The notes under the pieces are model-generated. The model was given only the letters and a program-made list of their open reading frames with translations. It was not told where the DNA came from and did not search any database. Shown here one piece after another: positions 1 through 11,559 of a stretch of 64,000 bases of DNA (positions are counted from its first letter, which is position 1; every line of letters begins with the position of its first letter). Location of the stretch: the NCBI GenBank assembly GCA_001632435.1, contig KV423972.1:108797-172796 (forward strand), written 5' to 3'. Made by a program: the position numbers and the translations under genes. Source of the DNA: Calocera cornea HHB12733. Taxonomy: Eukaryota; Basidiomycota; Dacrymycetes; Dacrymycetales; Dacrymycetaceae.

Positions 1-1889
1 CTGGTGGAGCACATCGTCAGCCTCGACCGTGGTGTTGAGTACGCGAACAAGGTCAACGAGCCGAAGGTTTGGAGCCGTCTCGCCAAGGCTCAGCTGGATG
101 GTCTGCGAATCAAGGATGCGATCGACTCGTACATCAAGGCAAATGACCCATCGAACTACGCTGAAGTCATCGAGATCGCCAACCGCGCAGGCAAGCAGGA
201 CGACCTGGTCCGATTCTTGCAGATGGCGCGCAAGACCCTCCGTGAGCCCATGATTGACACCGAGCTTGCATACGCCTATGCGAAGACCGACCGTCTCCAT
301 GATATGGAGGAGTTCCTGGGTATGACCAATGTCGCCGACATTCTGCAGGTGGGAGAGAAGTGCTTCGACGATGAGCTGTACCAGGCCGCGAAGCTTCTCT
401 TCTCTAGTATTTCGAACTGGGCACGGCTTGCGACTACCCTCATCTACCTAGGTGAGAACCAGGCCGCGGTGGAAAGTGCTCGGAAGGCTGGCAACACCCA
501 GGTTTGGAAGCAAGTTCATGCTGCATGTATCGAGAAGGCTGAGTTCCGCCTGGCCCAAATTTGCGGCCTCAACATCATCGTACATGCCGAAGAGCTCCCC
601 GGTATTCTCAGGTCATACGAGCGTCGGGGCTACTTCGACGAGGTCATCAGCTTGCTGGAGGCCGGCCTGAGCCTCGAGCGCGCTCACATGGGTATCTTCA
701 CGGAATTGGCAATCCTTTACAGCAAGTACCGACCGGAGAAGTTGATGGAGCACCTAAAGCTCTTTGTGTCTCGTATCAACATTCCCAAGGTCATTCGCGC
801 AGCGGAGAAGGCTCATCTGTGGCCCGAGCTTGTTTTCCTGTATGTCAAGTACGACGAGTACGACAACGCTGCCCTGGCGATGATGGAGCGCTCAGCAGAT
901 GCCTGGGATCACAACCAGTTCAAGGACATTATCGTCAAGGCCGCCAACGTGGAGATCTACTACAAGGCGCTGACTTTCTACCTGAACGAGCAGCCCATGC
1001 TTCTTACTGATCTCCTCACCGTCCTGTCACCTCGTATCGATCATGCCCGTGTCGTCCGCATGTTCCGTCACAGGGATAATGACAACGTCCCCCTCATTCG
1101 CTCGTACCTGGTTGCTGTGCAGCATGTGAGTACTCGGTCCTGTGAGCAAAACATTTACTGACCCAGCATAGCTCAACATCGAAGCCGTGAACGACGCCTA
1201 CAATGATCTTCTGATCGAGGAGGAGGACTACAAGACGCTCCGTGACTCCATCGACAGCTTCGACAACTTCAACAATCTTGACCTGGCGTCCAGATTGGAG
1301 AAGCACGACCTGCTCGAATTCCGTCGTCTTGCTGCTCACCTCTACAAGAAGAACAAGAAGTGGGATGAGTCGATCACGCTGTCAAAACAGGACAAGCTCT
1401 TCAAGGACGCTATGCAGACTGCCGCTACGTCGTCGTCCACAGAAGTCGCGGAGGATCTGTTGTCTTACTTCGTCGACATTGGCAATAAGGAGGGCTTCGG
1501 CGCCCTCCTGTACATCTGCTTCGATCTGTTACGGCCAGACGTGGTTATGGAGCTGTCCTGGCAACACGGTCTCAACGACTTCTACATGCCGTACCAGATC
1601 CAGTCACAGCGACAGCTTATTGAGAAGGTGCGAAAGCTTGAGACGGATGTCGCGGAGCGCATGGCGAAGGACACCCAAAAGGAGCAGCAAGAAGCAGACG
1701 CTCCCATCATTGCCCCTGGCCTGGGCAAGACCTTGATGATTACGCAAGGCACTGGGTATGTGATCTCCTGTGAATGATAAGGAGAAAAACTGACATATTT
1801 CTAGCATGCCTAACACCCTGCCTGTGTATGGTATGAATGGCATGAACGGCACAATACCACAGCAAATGACTGGTTTCGGCGGGTTCTGA
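1..1889 (+). CDS. CHC1: Clathrin heavy chain, C-terminal part (gene enters from left edge)
   Basis: Exons 1-1125, 1172-1755 and 1805-1889, about 597 residues; the 5' half lies outside the window. Clathrin heavy chain forms the legs of the triskelion that coats vesicles at the plasma membrane and trans-Golgi. The frame matches the distal and proximal leg (CHCR repeats) almost end to end: it opens in the region of [11 protein letters not shown], then [70 protein letters not shown], and [12 protein letters not shown] near the trimerisation end. Both introns (46 and 49 bp) have GT-AG borders and keep frame. The last exon gives a short Gly/Met-rich tail ending GFGGF, shorter than the animal tail that carries light-chain and Hsc70 sites. 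Identification is secure. Confidence 0.97.
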
Positions 1890-2694
1890 GCTCTTTGAGT
1901 TTCTCTTGTCGTTTTCCTTCTCCAAAGATGAGCTGTCCCAAGCCGCTCTGCCCATGTAAATACATACCTATCGCATCTGCTTGTAATAACCATTCTCTAT
2001 CCCTCCCTATGCACGGATGTCCATATGCAATGGGAATGGAAGTAATAATGTGGGGGATCAGAGACCGGGTCAGATCAGGGACCGGGTCACTCACTTATTT
2101 TTTGCCCTTTCCCTAATTTTGGATCTCTCCAGCGCGTGGGACCGTATCCAGTTCACCGTGTGTCAATGCGAACTCAGGAAATATGATGTTTTGGTAGAGT
2201 TGCAGCATGCCTAAGTTCGCCAGAAAGGGAGAACTGAATAGGATGACCCGGTCCCTGATACATATGACCCGGTCTCTGATCTCCCACGTTAACGCTCCCA
2301 TCGGTAGTTAGGGTCTTCCCTCCGCCGACCTCTGAGCCCCTGTTCACGACAACCATGATGCTGTGAAGGCAGCCTCAACCTCAGCTTGATACGATCGACT
2401 GTTGTGCCTTTGCCGCTGCTTCATGTGACCCTCAATGACCGCCTGTAGTTGTGGCTGGATAATCGACTTATGTGTGACGCGATATGAGACTCAGGCGGCC
2501 CGTACAATGCGAATAGGCGCTTCGCAACTCGCACACTTCGCTGAGACAACATGACATTCCAACGATCGACTTAGTCTCAGAGTGGTGAGGATACTCGCGT
2601 GAGATGGGATACACGAGTGCGCCTCGCTGTCTAATCACATTGGACCACAACGTTGACAACCTCATTACAAGCGACCTCCCGTTCTTTCTCTATA
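1890..2694. other. Intergenic: clathrin 3' region to Prm10-like 5' region
   Basis: There is no supported gene. The stretch holds the inverted-repeat element at 2050-2287, described separately. Short ORFs over that element are translations of its repeats and show no family match. Confidence 0.6.
2050..2287. mobile_element. MITE-like element with about 40-bp terminal inverted repeats
   Basis: The left end (about 2050-2090) reads GTGGGGGATCAGAGACCGGG, then TCA, a short spacer, and a second copy of CAGGGACCGGGTCA. The reverse complement of the right end (about 2241-2287) reads GTGGGAGATCAGAGACCGGG, again followed by TCA, a spacer and CAGGGACCGGGTCA. So each arm carries two tandem GGGACCGGGTCA-type motifs and the arms match with few differences. 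The interior, about 150 bp, has no coding capacity. A TAA at both borders could be the target duplication, but it is too short to be sure. This fits a non-autonomous DNA transposon remnant; family unknown. Confidence 0.7.
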
Positions 2695-5092
2695 ATGTCG
2701 AACCCACCGGACCGCGCACCTCCTCTTCGCCGATCGAAGAGCTCTGTCGTCTGGGGCGCTGACGATGTTCGCACCTTCCACCGAGACGCGCTTGCTGATG
2801 GACGCGATGCGATGACACCTGCGACTGAGCGTACAGAGAACGATGGAGACGATCATACCGACCGCTCGGCATATCCGACCCCTGCCTTCATGCCCCGCTC
2901 GGATGCACGAGATGCCTCGTCTGCGGATGCCTCCCCGATAGATGAGAAGGCATCTGGACGTGATGGCTTCCCCTTTCCCGGCTCGCAAGGCTCGCGTGCG
3001 AAAGGACCTCGTGTTTCTCAAATGCCCGCGTTCCCACCTCCGCCCGTCAACAGCCCACCCCAAACGCACTCGTCCCGCCCTGTGAACAGCAGCCGTCCTC
3101 CCCAGCCTCCACCATATGCCTCTCCGCAGCGCAACAAAGCTGTGCCGATAGCGAGAAGCTTCAGTGCTGCCGAAGAAGGAGGTCGCGAATCAAGTATGTC
3201 GTCCATAAACGGCGGCATCCTCTATTCAATGATGCAGCTTTCCGCGCTCCGTCGAAGAGGCTCGAACGCTCCTTCGATTGCCTCTACCGCCGCTCCGAGC
3301 CGGTGCGGATCGACTGCTGGTGACGATCTTCCGACCTTCAGCTCTCTTGGGTTGCAGCGCTCGTTCTCGACACGGTCAACCGGCACTGTTGTGGACCGTG
3401 AAGGATTGGACGAAGACCATCCGGCCATCACGGGCGTAAAACGGGGCCGTGATAGAGCAGGTCAGCAGGAGATAGAAATCAAGCAAGAGCTGAAAGGGGG
3501 CGAGGAAGATATGAGTGAAGCAGTCCAGCGAAAGCTGGAAAGGAAGATGATCCAGTACCACATGTCTTGTGAGTGCCAATGCTGGATATATGCGCGGTAA
3601 CCAGTCTCTAACCGGATGCCACAGCCGTCAAAGCCCGTCAAGCATTCATGCAGAAGCTGGCCAAAGCGTTGATCTCCTTTGGCTTTCCGCCTCATCGACT
3701 GGAGCCTACCCTCGATTCACTGGCCACTTTCTTGCACCTTGATGCGACGACATCACTCATTGCAAAGCGTCTGCAGATTGTGTACGAAGACAAGAGAACA
3801 GGGACGTCCCTTACGAAGATCATTCGAGCCGCACCTGCCCTCGCACTTGGCAAGTTGCACGACACTCACATGATCTACCGCGCCGTCATGCATGATGAGA
3901 TCAGCATCGATGACGGCTCCCGCAAGCTGGACGAGATCTTCAAGGCACCAGAGCCGTACCCGCTATGGGGCAAGGTGCTCATAGTGTGGGGATGCGGCTT
4001 GTTCATTTGCCCAGCCTTCGGAGGCAGCATCCTGGATTCCCTGATCGTCAGCGTTCCTGGCGCTATCATTTTCCTGGGGCAGCAATACATTGCATCCAAG
4101 AGCAACAACCTCAAGAGCATTTCAAAGTATGTGGGACGTCCTGTAGCTGTGTGATCTTGCTGACAATGTGAAGCCTGCTTGCGGCTATCATCGGCGCCTT
4201 CTATGCTCGTGGTCTTGCCAGTACTGGTTACTTCTGTTTCGAAGCCATTGCATCCGCCTCGATCGTCTTCATCCTTCCCGCCTTCCCCGCCCTGTGCGGT
4301 GCCTTGGAGCTGCTCAACGAGAATTGGGATCGCGCCGTCGCATCAATTGGCTACTCGGTTCTCTATGTCGTCGTCCTCGGCATGGGGCTCTCAATCGGAT
4401 CGCAGATATTCTGTGACATCGCTAACTACTCCGCCACGTCTGCTAGCACGGAAAACATAGAAGGCATCTTCGTCGCGGAGAATGGCACATTGCCGCTGTT
4501 CGAAGGCTCGTTTACGTTCACGAATGACACGTCATCCGCCAGTTCACTTGCACAAGGCAATGTCAACTGTTTTCGCGATCCATCGTGGCCCTGGTGGCGC
4601 CAAAGCATTTCTCAATATGGATGGACGTGGATCATTTACATTCCCGCCTTCGCCCTGTTGCTTAGCATGTTGAACGGCCAACCATTCCGCAAGAAGCAGA
4701 CGTTACTGATGGTCATCATCGCTGTCCTCGGCCAGGCTGCCAATACTGCAGCCAGCCGTTGGCTACTCGGTCAAACCTATGTCGTCAACGTCGTTGGTCC
4801 ATTCGTCCTGGGCATATCGGCGATCGTTGCCTCGCGGATTAGCCATGGAAAACAGACGGCGTTAACGCTGATGCTCCCCGGTGTACTTGTATCCGTCCCA
4901 GGCGGCATCGCTGCCGCTGGTGGTCTTGCCATGACTCAGGGTGGAGCTACCGATGTTGCAACCAGCGCCCTCTCTATCGGCGGAAGGATGATTTCTGTGG
5001 CTACCGGAATATCGGTTGGACTCATTATGGCCGCTGCCGTTGGCTACGTTGCACAGCTTCATAAGAAGAGGACGGCTATATTCTCGTTCTGA
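2695..5092 (+). CDS. Prm10/ThrE-like (DUF1212) multi-pass membrane protein
   Basis: Exons 2695-3568, 3625-4126 and 4174-5092, about 764 residues. The family (yeast Prm10; bacterial Thr/Ser exporter ThrE) consists of integral membrane proteins with a predicted amino-acid transport role, unproven in most fungi. Residues 1 to about 300 are Ser/Pro/Arg-rich and probably disordered. The conserved part begins near the end of exon 1 with FMQKLAKALISFGFPPHRLE, continues through LGKLHDTHMIYRAVMHDEIS, then about ten hydrophobic helices starting at VLIVWGCGLFICPAFGGS. I chose the ATG at 2695 because the open frame upstream has only non-ATG starts. Both introns are short GT-AG and restore frame exactly. 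A possible N-glycosylated loop (TNDTS) lies in exon 3. Family assignment is firm; substrate unknown. Confidence 0.9.
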
Positions 5093-5407
5093 AGGGTGTC
5101 GAAACCATACATGTTTTACAGCTGGTATTCCCAACACTCATTATTCAAACCAACAACGCTCCTTAGATACGTAGATACTGTAACTTACTCAGAAGAATCA
5201 CACAGTGAACACGTCTAGTCGTTGATGGGGCCCGCGGATACCTCGGTCAAAACAACCGGAAGCAATCGGCTCTTAGGGTCTTCCTTGAACGCCGACGCGC
5301 ACAGACCCTTCTTCCGCCACCCCTCCCGGTCGTCTTCCCTTCCTCGTTCGACAACGACTGGCGCGATACCCGCATTCTCGCAACGCTGATCGCTGCAAAG
5401 TGTAGGC

Positions 5408-8270
5408 ATGGCAGACATACAGGTACAGAGCGCTCACAATATGAGATTCACGGACCTGCCCTGACCGCATGATGTTATCTAGGATTTCGAGAAGACTTTG
5501 AAAGAGGTCGTCAACGCGAAGCGGTTATCAACGACGAAGATGAGCACGTTGACTGAGCAGTGCATGAAGTCTATTGAGGTGCGCCAAGCTATGCTTACAC
5601 TCTGGACGCTGTGCTGACACTGTGAGAAGCATGACACTCAGCTTGTGTCGCTGCTGTATCGCACACACAAGAGTCTACCGACCGGCCAGAAGGTTTCCAG
5701 CCTATATGTATTTGATGCGCTTGCACGAGCAGCACGTCATGCCGTCAACAAACATAACATAACTGTCGATCCAATGGGGACCAAAGGCAACTGTGCGACC
5801 TTCTTGAACAAGGTAGAAGGAGTGCTGGATAGCTTGGTTGACGACATGCTGAGTTCGGGTCAGAAAGAGCTTAGGGTAAGTTTGCGATCTTTTGACCACT
5901 ACGCTGATTTCATTATACGACCTCTCGTATGGGCATCTTGGTCTATCGCGCGCGGGGGGCGTCTGCGTGCCGCGGGACATTCTGGTCGTACGCGACCGGA
6001 CCGTCAGGTGTGTTGCGCTGGCACCGTATATATGCTCAGACAGTGGCGTGCCACTATATGGACATCGCGAATATACTTTGCCATCTGCAGATTCACGGTC
6101 GGCCTGATCGTCAGCAAGCAGACGCTCCAAGCGGTCCGATGCGTGTCATGTTTGAACATCGTGGACCCTTGCACCCCGATGACGGGTCGATGCCAATTTA
6201 GCACGCTCTTCTCTTCTGCATATAATCGACACTCAGGTTCTGACTGGAATGGCGTTTCGTATTATAGGAAAAGACGAAGAAGATCCTGGATATATGGACG
6301 ACAAATAACACGTTCTCGAAAGAGACACTTGCTGGATTGTCCGCTAAAGTCAAAACTGCAGAAGACAAAGGTACATATCAATGCCATTCTTTTTCCGCTA
6401 AGTCTTCCTTTGCCAGCGCTTCCGTCGCGTCTGCATCTGTTTCTGGAAAGATCATGAGCTGAGACGACTTCTGTCTATGTAGCTGCAGCTCTTGCAGCTG
6501 CTGTACCTCAGACTGCTACACCACCGACCGCACCACCACCGAACCTCATCCAGTCTCTGTCGCCTCCCGCAAATGCCGCTCAGGCAGCGGGAGTACAGCA
6601 GGCTCTTCTCGCGCTGCTGAGCCAAGCAGCTGCGGCTAAGGGTGCGACACCGCCTACCAACACGTGAGTTCACGTGCCTGAAAGACGAGATCATCATTGA
6701 CACTCCGTACTACAGCGCGCCATTAGCACAAGTGCCCCCGCCTGCAGCTCCGACATCGATCACAGGACTTGGAATAGATGCACAGCGCCTTCTTCAACAA
6801 TTAGCTGGGCAGGTTCAAAATCAGACGCAGCCTATCATTCCTCTAGGCATTCCTCTTATCACTCCCGCTGTACCTGCAGCGCCCTCACCACCTCCCAAGC
6901 CAATGCCAATATATGCACCTAATCTTCCTCCGCCGCCGGACCAGATGGCCGCGCAACGTGCATTAGCTGCGACGCAGATGTCCCCTTCCACCGACAACAA
7001 CCGTGCTGATAATCTTCCGAGTGGTTCCCGACCGTCCAGGTGGGGTCATGTGCGTGAGAGATCGCCTCCACCACCCGGAGATGGACGGGACGACTTTCGC
7101 CGGGACGATCATCGAGACGACTATAGAGGTCGCGGCCGAGGAAGGGGCCGGGGCCCTTCTGACAGAGGGGGCCCTGACAGAGGGGTTCCTGACAGAGGTG
7201 GCTCGGACAGACGAGGTGGCCGTGGTGGCAATCGCTCACCGCCGCCGTACGGTGGTCGGGAAAGATCGCGCAGCCCTCCGTACCGTGGTCCCGGTGGAAA
7301 TCGCTTCAATAACCGCGGCCCTCCCGGCGATGAGCGTTTCCCACCTCGGAGGGAGAGCCCCGTGCGCAACCGCTCGCCACCACGGTATCGCTCACCTCCC
7401 GGCCGGGATGCAGGCTTAATGGCACAATCGATGGCAAGGACGGATGAATTCGGACGCGAAGCTCGAGGCAACGACGAAAGAATTCCACCAAAAGCTTCCG
7501 AGGGAGCAGAACCACGAACCGAACTCAATACCTTCCAAAAATCCAATACAACATCGACTTCTTCCGCACCTCCTTCGTCAGTGGCGGCACCAATACCTGC
7601 ACTTCCTATTGCCCCAAAGAAAGGTGGTTTGGATGCATTTGACTGGACAACGTTCAACTTCGCATCGCCGCAGTCGTGGGACGCTCTCGGCCGCGCTTTC
7701 CAAGTCACAAATGGTCACCTTCCTTCGGAAACGGAAGCGATGTCCCTTGTCATGCAGCAGCAGATGGGTGGGATGATGGGTGGGATGATGGGACAGACTG
7801 TGATGGGAGGGCAACCATCGGGATCAGCAGCACGCGCGAACGGCGCATTCAACAACTCTGGGCAGAGTCAGCCAGGATGGCAAAACGGCGGCCAGAATCA
7901 ATCTCATCAAGATTCACAGCGTGGAGCTCGTGGAAGAGGCCGAGGAAGGGGAAGTGGCCGCGGAGGTGGATTCGGATATGGCCGCGGAGGCAGCGGCAGC
8001 GATGCTGGTTATGCTGCCCAGCAAAACCAGCAAGGTTCCTTCGCCTCCAATCAAGACTCAGGTTGGGGTAATGGAGGTGGACAAGGCTGGGGTGCTTCGG
8101 AGACGCAATCCTGGGAAGTGGGGAATACCAACGGAACCGTCGTCTCTGATCCGCCGTCGGCACCGTCGGCTCCGACAAGTCAAGCAGGAGATGGAGAGTC
8201 ACCCATATCGAAGAAGCACGGCGGTCAGATGGTCAAGATCGGCGACCGCTGGCAATGGGTTCCAGCGTAG
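5408..8270 (+). CDS. CID-domain (RNA polymerase II CTD-interacting) protein with RGG/RS tail
   Basis: Exons 5408-5422, 5483-5578, 5630-5875, 6268-6370, 6483-6663 and 6716-8270, about 731 residues. Residues 1 to about 150 form an all-helical CID as in Nrd1/Seb1/SCAF proteins: DFEKTLKEVVNAKRLS, LVSLLYRTHKSLP, SSLYVFDALARAARHAVNKH, then EKTKKILDIWTTNNTFSKET. CIDs bind the phosphorylated polymerase II tail and link transcription to 3'-end processing or termination. The rest is low complexity: Ala/Pro-rich, an RS/RGG block (residues about 280-380), MGGMMGGMMG, Gly/Gln repeats, and a conserved-looking end GDRWQWVPA. I see no RRM, unlike Nrd1 and Seb1. Exon 1 is only five codons. The acceptor before exon 3 could be 3 bp earlier, adding one Lys. 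Intron 3 is unusually long (392 bp). Confidence 0.88.
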
Positions 8271-8353
8271 GCGCTTGCAATGTTCTCCTGTACGTGCTAT
8301 ATATGATCCATCCAAAAGATCTATTAGTTAGTCAACACAGATCACTCTGTAAT

Positions 8354-9537
8354 TCATACATTCTCCTCTGGCTGAGGATCCTCTGTCTGTGTCAATACAT
8401 AGCCCGTCTCTTCGATCTCGTTCGAGTATACAAGCTTGGGCGTGCCATGTTTTGAGCCGAACGGATTGTGCCAATACATCGAATATGCGAGCGCGGCGAA
8501 GGTGAATCCAATCAAGGAGCCAACGACAACGTCTTCCTTGTGGTGTCGCTGCAGCAAACGATCAGCACAGCTTCTCTCACAAATTGTAAGATCAGACGTA
8601 CGTAATCCTCCATCCTTGTCACTGCAACCCAAGTTGACAGCACCAGCGGTGCCAAGCAGATCATCGCCCTTGCAGCCTTGCTGCCGAGGAATCCCCCGCG
8701 CACGGTCCCAGGGGCGAAGCAGCCGGTCTTGCCGGCCAGGTACAGGAACGTGAAGCTCGCACCAACGAAGGCGACGCTGGAATGGCCCGATGGGAAGGAC
8801 TTGCGGCCGTCGCGTATGTCACCTGCATGACTACAGGAAACCGTTAGGGGGGAACTGGCTTGGGACCATCGTGGGGCGCACCCCGTGCATTGCTGCATCA
8901 CGATGTCAAACTTGCAGCGATCTAGGAAGTCCGGCCGAAGACGCCCTACGCATCGGATTCAGAGATGAATCACGACAACGTATATGACCCCAACGTACCT
9001 ACGCGGTTCTTCAAGAACTCAACGACGACCTTCATCAAGGTGCTTGGAGGGTGTCAGCATAGGCACTGGATGCCGTGAGAATAGGACGCACTCTCCGAGG
9101 TATACCGACAATACACCGTGATGCACTTCCATCAAGCTCCCGCTCAACGCCCCGCCAACTAGGGTAACAAGGACGCCAGTCCCAAGTGAGAAGAAGGTTG
9201 CAGCTTCGCTGGAGATCCTGCCAAGCGAAGGTGAATAGGCAACACCGATAAGCGGCTCAGATCCTCGTACCTCTCAGGCTTCGCCATTGGGTGGCTGATG
9301 AGAGGATCAGTCAAGCTGAAGTCACGCTCGAATACTGGCATGGCATTTTTAATGGCATCTGTCATGAACGAGAGTATGAGGACGATAACCCTGGGACATC
9401 CCAATTAGGCAAACCCTTATCATGTGGGGTTTGGGCAGGACTTACCAGTCTACAAGGTATGCCCGATTGAACCACTTGAAGTACTTGGACAGCGCGTCCC
9501 AGCGCTCCTTGACGCGCTCCTGGAATGTCGTCGCCAT
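8354..9537 (-). CDS. PAP2-family lipid phosphate phosphatase, DPP1/LPP-like
   Basis: Seven exons: 9537-9446, 9390-9271, 9217-9127, 9029-8999, 8945-8882, 8830-8602, 8548-8354; 273 residues. The three phosphatase motifs are intact: KNRVGRLRPDF (about 108-118), RKSFPSGHSS (about 142-151) and the split motif MEDY/RHHKEDVVVGS (about 206-220). His149 and His212 are the expected catalytic pair. About six membrane helices fit an ER or vacuole-type enzyme that hydrolyses diacylglycerol pyrophosphate, phosphatidate or similar lipids. The N-terminal region WFNRAYLVDWVIVLILS and ERDFSLTDPLISHPMAKPER is typical of fungal members. The exon 3/exon 4 junction is the least certain because SLME and SLMK-type joins both keep frame. 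The gene is convergent with the CID gene, 83 bp apart. Confidence 0.92.
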
Positions 9538-9880
9538 GATGGCGGTGTGCAGCTGAGAGACAGACAGCACAAAGGTGTTGCGCCCAGAAGTGGATAGGTG
9601 GAGCGCCGTGTGCCCACTCAATATCCCAAAGTAGGGTCGCTCTCGGCACTCCCGTGACGGTACCTTTTGGACTCAGCACTCCCACTTACGAAGACTCTCA
9701 GGCCGTAAAGATGAGCATGAACCGCCTCTCTACAACATGTCAATTATGAAGTGTGACCCCGCCAAGCGAGCAAGCCTCCTATTACTGTATACGTAGTACT
9801 TCCTCTAACCACATATAAATAGGACAGCGAGTTATTCAATAGGTACAGTAATCCCGGATCCAGGGGAAGAGCGTGATGTA

Positions 9881-10368
9881 GAGTTATCTTCTAGAATACG
9901 TCAAAATTTGGGGCGAAAATCTAGAATATGGTTGGGGTCCACGTTAGTCTACGCTACGGTCCCTCTCGTTGGTCATGCGCTGAGCTGTTCCTCATGAAAT
10001 CAGTTTTCGTCAAATGAATTATGTTATAGTACTCTGCATCCCGGACGCTCCTGCAACACAGACATTTTGGGAACAAACCGAAGTGAACAAATGACGCTTG
10101 GTCTGGAGTCCTGCGGGCAACTTACGATTTCTCCCACATTTCAGTGATTCCAAGGTGGATTCAATTCTACACAAGAAGTTATGCTACAGGGGCTATCCAG
10201 TGTGCGCTTAGAGGTAATCCAATGCAACTTATTAGACGAAATCTTTCGAGTTCATGAGCAACAGCTCAGCGCGCAACCGACGAGAGGGACCGTATCATAG
10301 ATTATTGTGGACCGCAACCGTATTCTAGATTTTCGCCCCAAATTTGGACGTATTCTAGAAGATAACTC
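9881..10368. mobile_element. 488-bp MITE with long terminal inverted repeats
   Basis: The left end from 9881 (GAGTTATCTTCTAGAATACG) is repeated in reverse complement at the right end (finishing at 10368). Similarity continues for at least 115 bp on each side, through AAATTTGGGGCGAAAATCTA, a block with TACGGTCCCTCTCGT, and GCGCTGAGCTGTT.CTCATGAA. The arms differ at scattered positions, so the insertion is not fresh. The middle, about 240 bp, has no ORF. CGTGATG occurs just left of the element (about 9871) and again at about 10407, beyond the neighbouring hairpin. This could be a target duplication if the hairpin belongs to the insertion. This is a non-autonomous DNA element; superfamily not assignable by eye. 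Confidence 0.85.
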
Positions 10369-10369
10369 C

Positions 10370-10401
10370 TTTTGCCCCAAACGACTCAATTTGGGGCAAA
10401 A
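10370..10401. repeat. Perfect 12-bp hairpin next to the MITE
   Basis: TTTTGCCCCAAA (10370-10381) and TTTGGGGCAAAA (10390-10401) are exact reverse complements around an 8-base loop. The arm resembles the TTTGGGGCGAAAA block inside the terminal repeats of the neighbouring element, which suggests a common origin. Confidence 0.75.
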
Positions 10402-11486
10402 GTGTACGTGATGACTGGTCAGTGACTGGATAGTTCAATTACACTGTGAACCTTATTGAGCTTGTGCATCAATGCGTTCTCTCCTACGGCTAGTACTATC
10501 AACAGATACAGCCGTACTTTTCGCGCGGAGCAGCAAACAAATAGAGCGGCTTGGAAAATGGTAAAAACTGTAGTATCAATTTTGACTGTTACTGTACTAC
10601 AACGTTCGGTGGAGACGACAAAATACACTGCCAGGGATCTTCAACAGCAGATATAGAGAGCAACTGAGCAGTCAGTTTCTCCATCTTTGAGCCAGATTAG
10701 TTTCCTGCAAGGAACGACCAGCACCAGGTGGCAGGGGCTGGCCAACGTCGCCACGTACGTCTCAAGGGCGCGGTCAAAACACCCATCGACGGGATCGGCC
10801 CCTGGTACTGAAAACACCTGGTCTGGAACGGAGTACTAATGCCATGCAGTGCCCATGTGTTATTGCAGCTCACCAAGTGTTCATCTCGCTTGTCAGAATC
10901 CACGCCGGAAGTCGGAAGTTCCGATCTGAGCATCCAGGCGGCAGCGACGACTGTCTATCATGCACCTGGTCTGCGGAAACCGTGGTTCAGTCCGCTCGAT
11001 CCTCGGATTAGGTGCATCGCCCATTCACCGACTTTTGAGCCAGCCGGCTCGTGGATCAGGATACCGGCTCCACGAGCTCGAATTCCCCATCGTTCAATAG
11101 CAGTGTGCAGGTGTCTGTCCCCGACCTTGTCTGTTCTGTGTTTGTTCCGTGACTCGGGGAAACGTGCGTGGTAGATCTTTTCGGCAATACTCAAGACGCA
11201 CAGAGGGCATTTGCCCCTGATTTTCTTCCAAACTCCGATCGACAGGCAAACAAGACGTCATCAGGGTCCAACGCTGGATGCCGAGATCGAGCTGACTCGC
11301 TTTCGGATTGGCGTCCCTACCACCGCGTTGGACAATAAGCTCATTGCAGTGGCACCTTCATTCATTGTTAAACGTAGCGATGCGCCAGGTTGCTTGCACC
11401 ATGCCTGAAAGGGTAGCGCTCGAGGGCCTAGCCTCATGCTCCAAGGGGAATTCAGCTCACGAACATGAGGCGCAGTCGATTCCTTG

Positions 11487-11493
11487 TATAAAT
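11487..11493 (+). promoter_or_regulatory. TATA-box candidate of the flavin monooxygenase gene
   Basis: TATAAAT lies about 67 bp upstream of the chosen ATG at 11560, a normal distance for a fungal TATA element. Position is the only support. Confidence 0.4.
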
Positions 11494-11559
11494 CCGGCGT
11501 TCGACGTAAAATGAAAAGGCTGACGTTCTTGCTCCAGGGTGGATAACCCATTCGTACCG

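Larger units (their letters stand above)
9538..11559. other. Intergenic region with a MITE and a hairpin
   Basis: About 2 kb without a supported gene. It holds the inverted-repeat element 9881-10368, the adjacent hairpin 10370-10401, and the monooxygenase promoter at the right end. The ORFs at 10697-10933 and 10958-11194 show no family features and no splice continuation. Confidence 0.6.

Noticed and set aside
9538..11559. Search for a transposase or hidden gene in the MITE region
   Set aside because: All ORFs are short and the element interior has none; it is non-autonomous.
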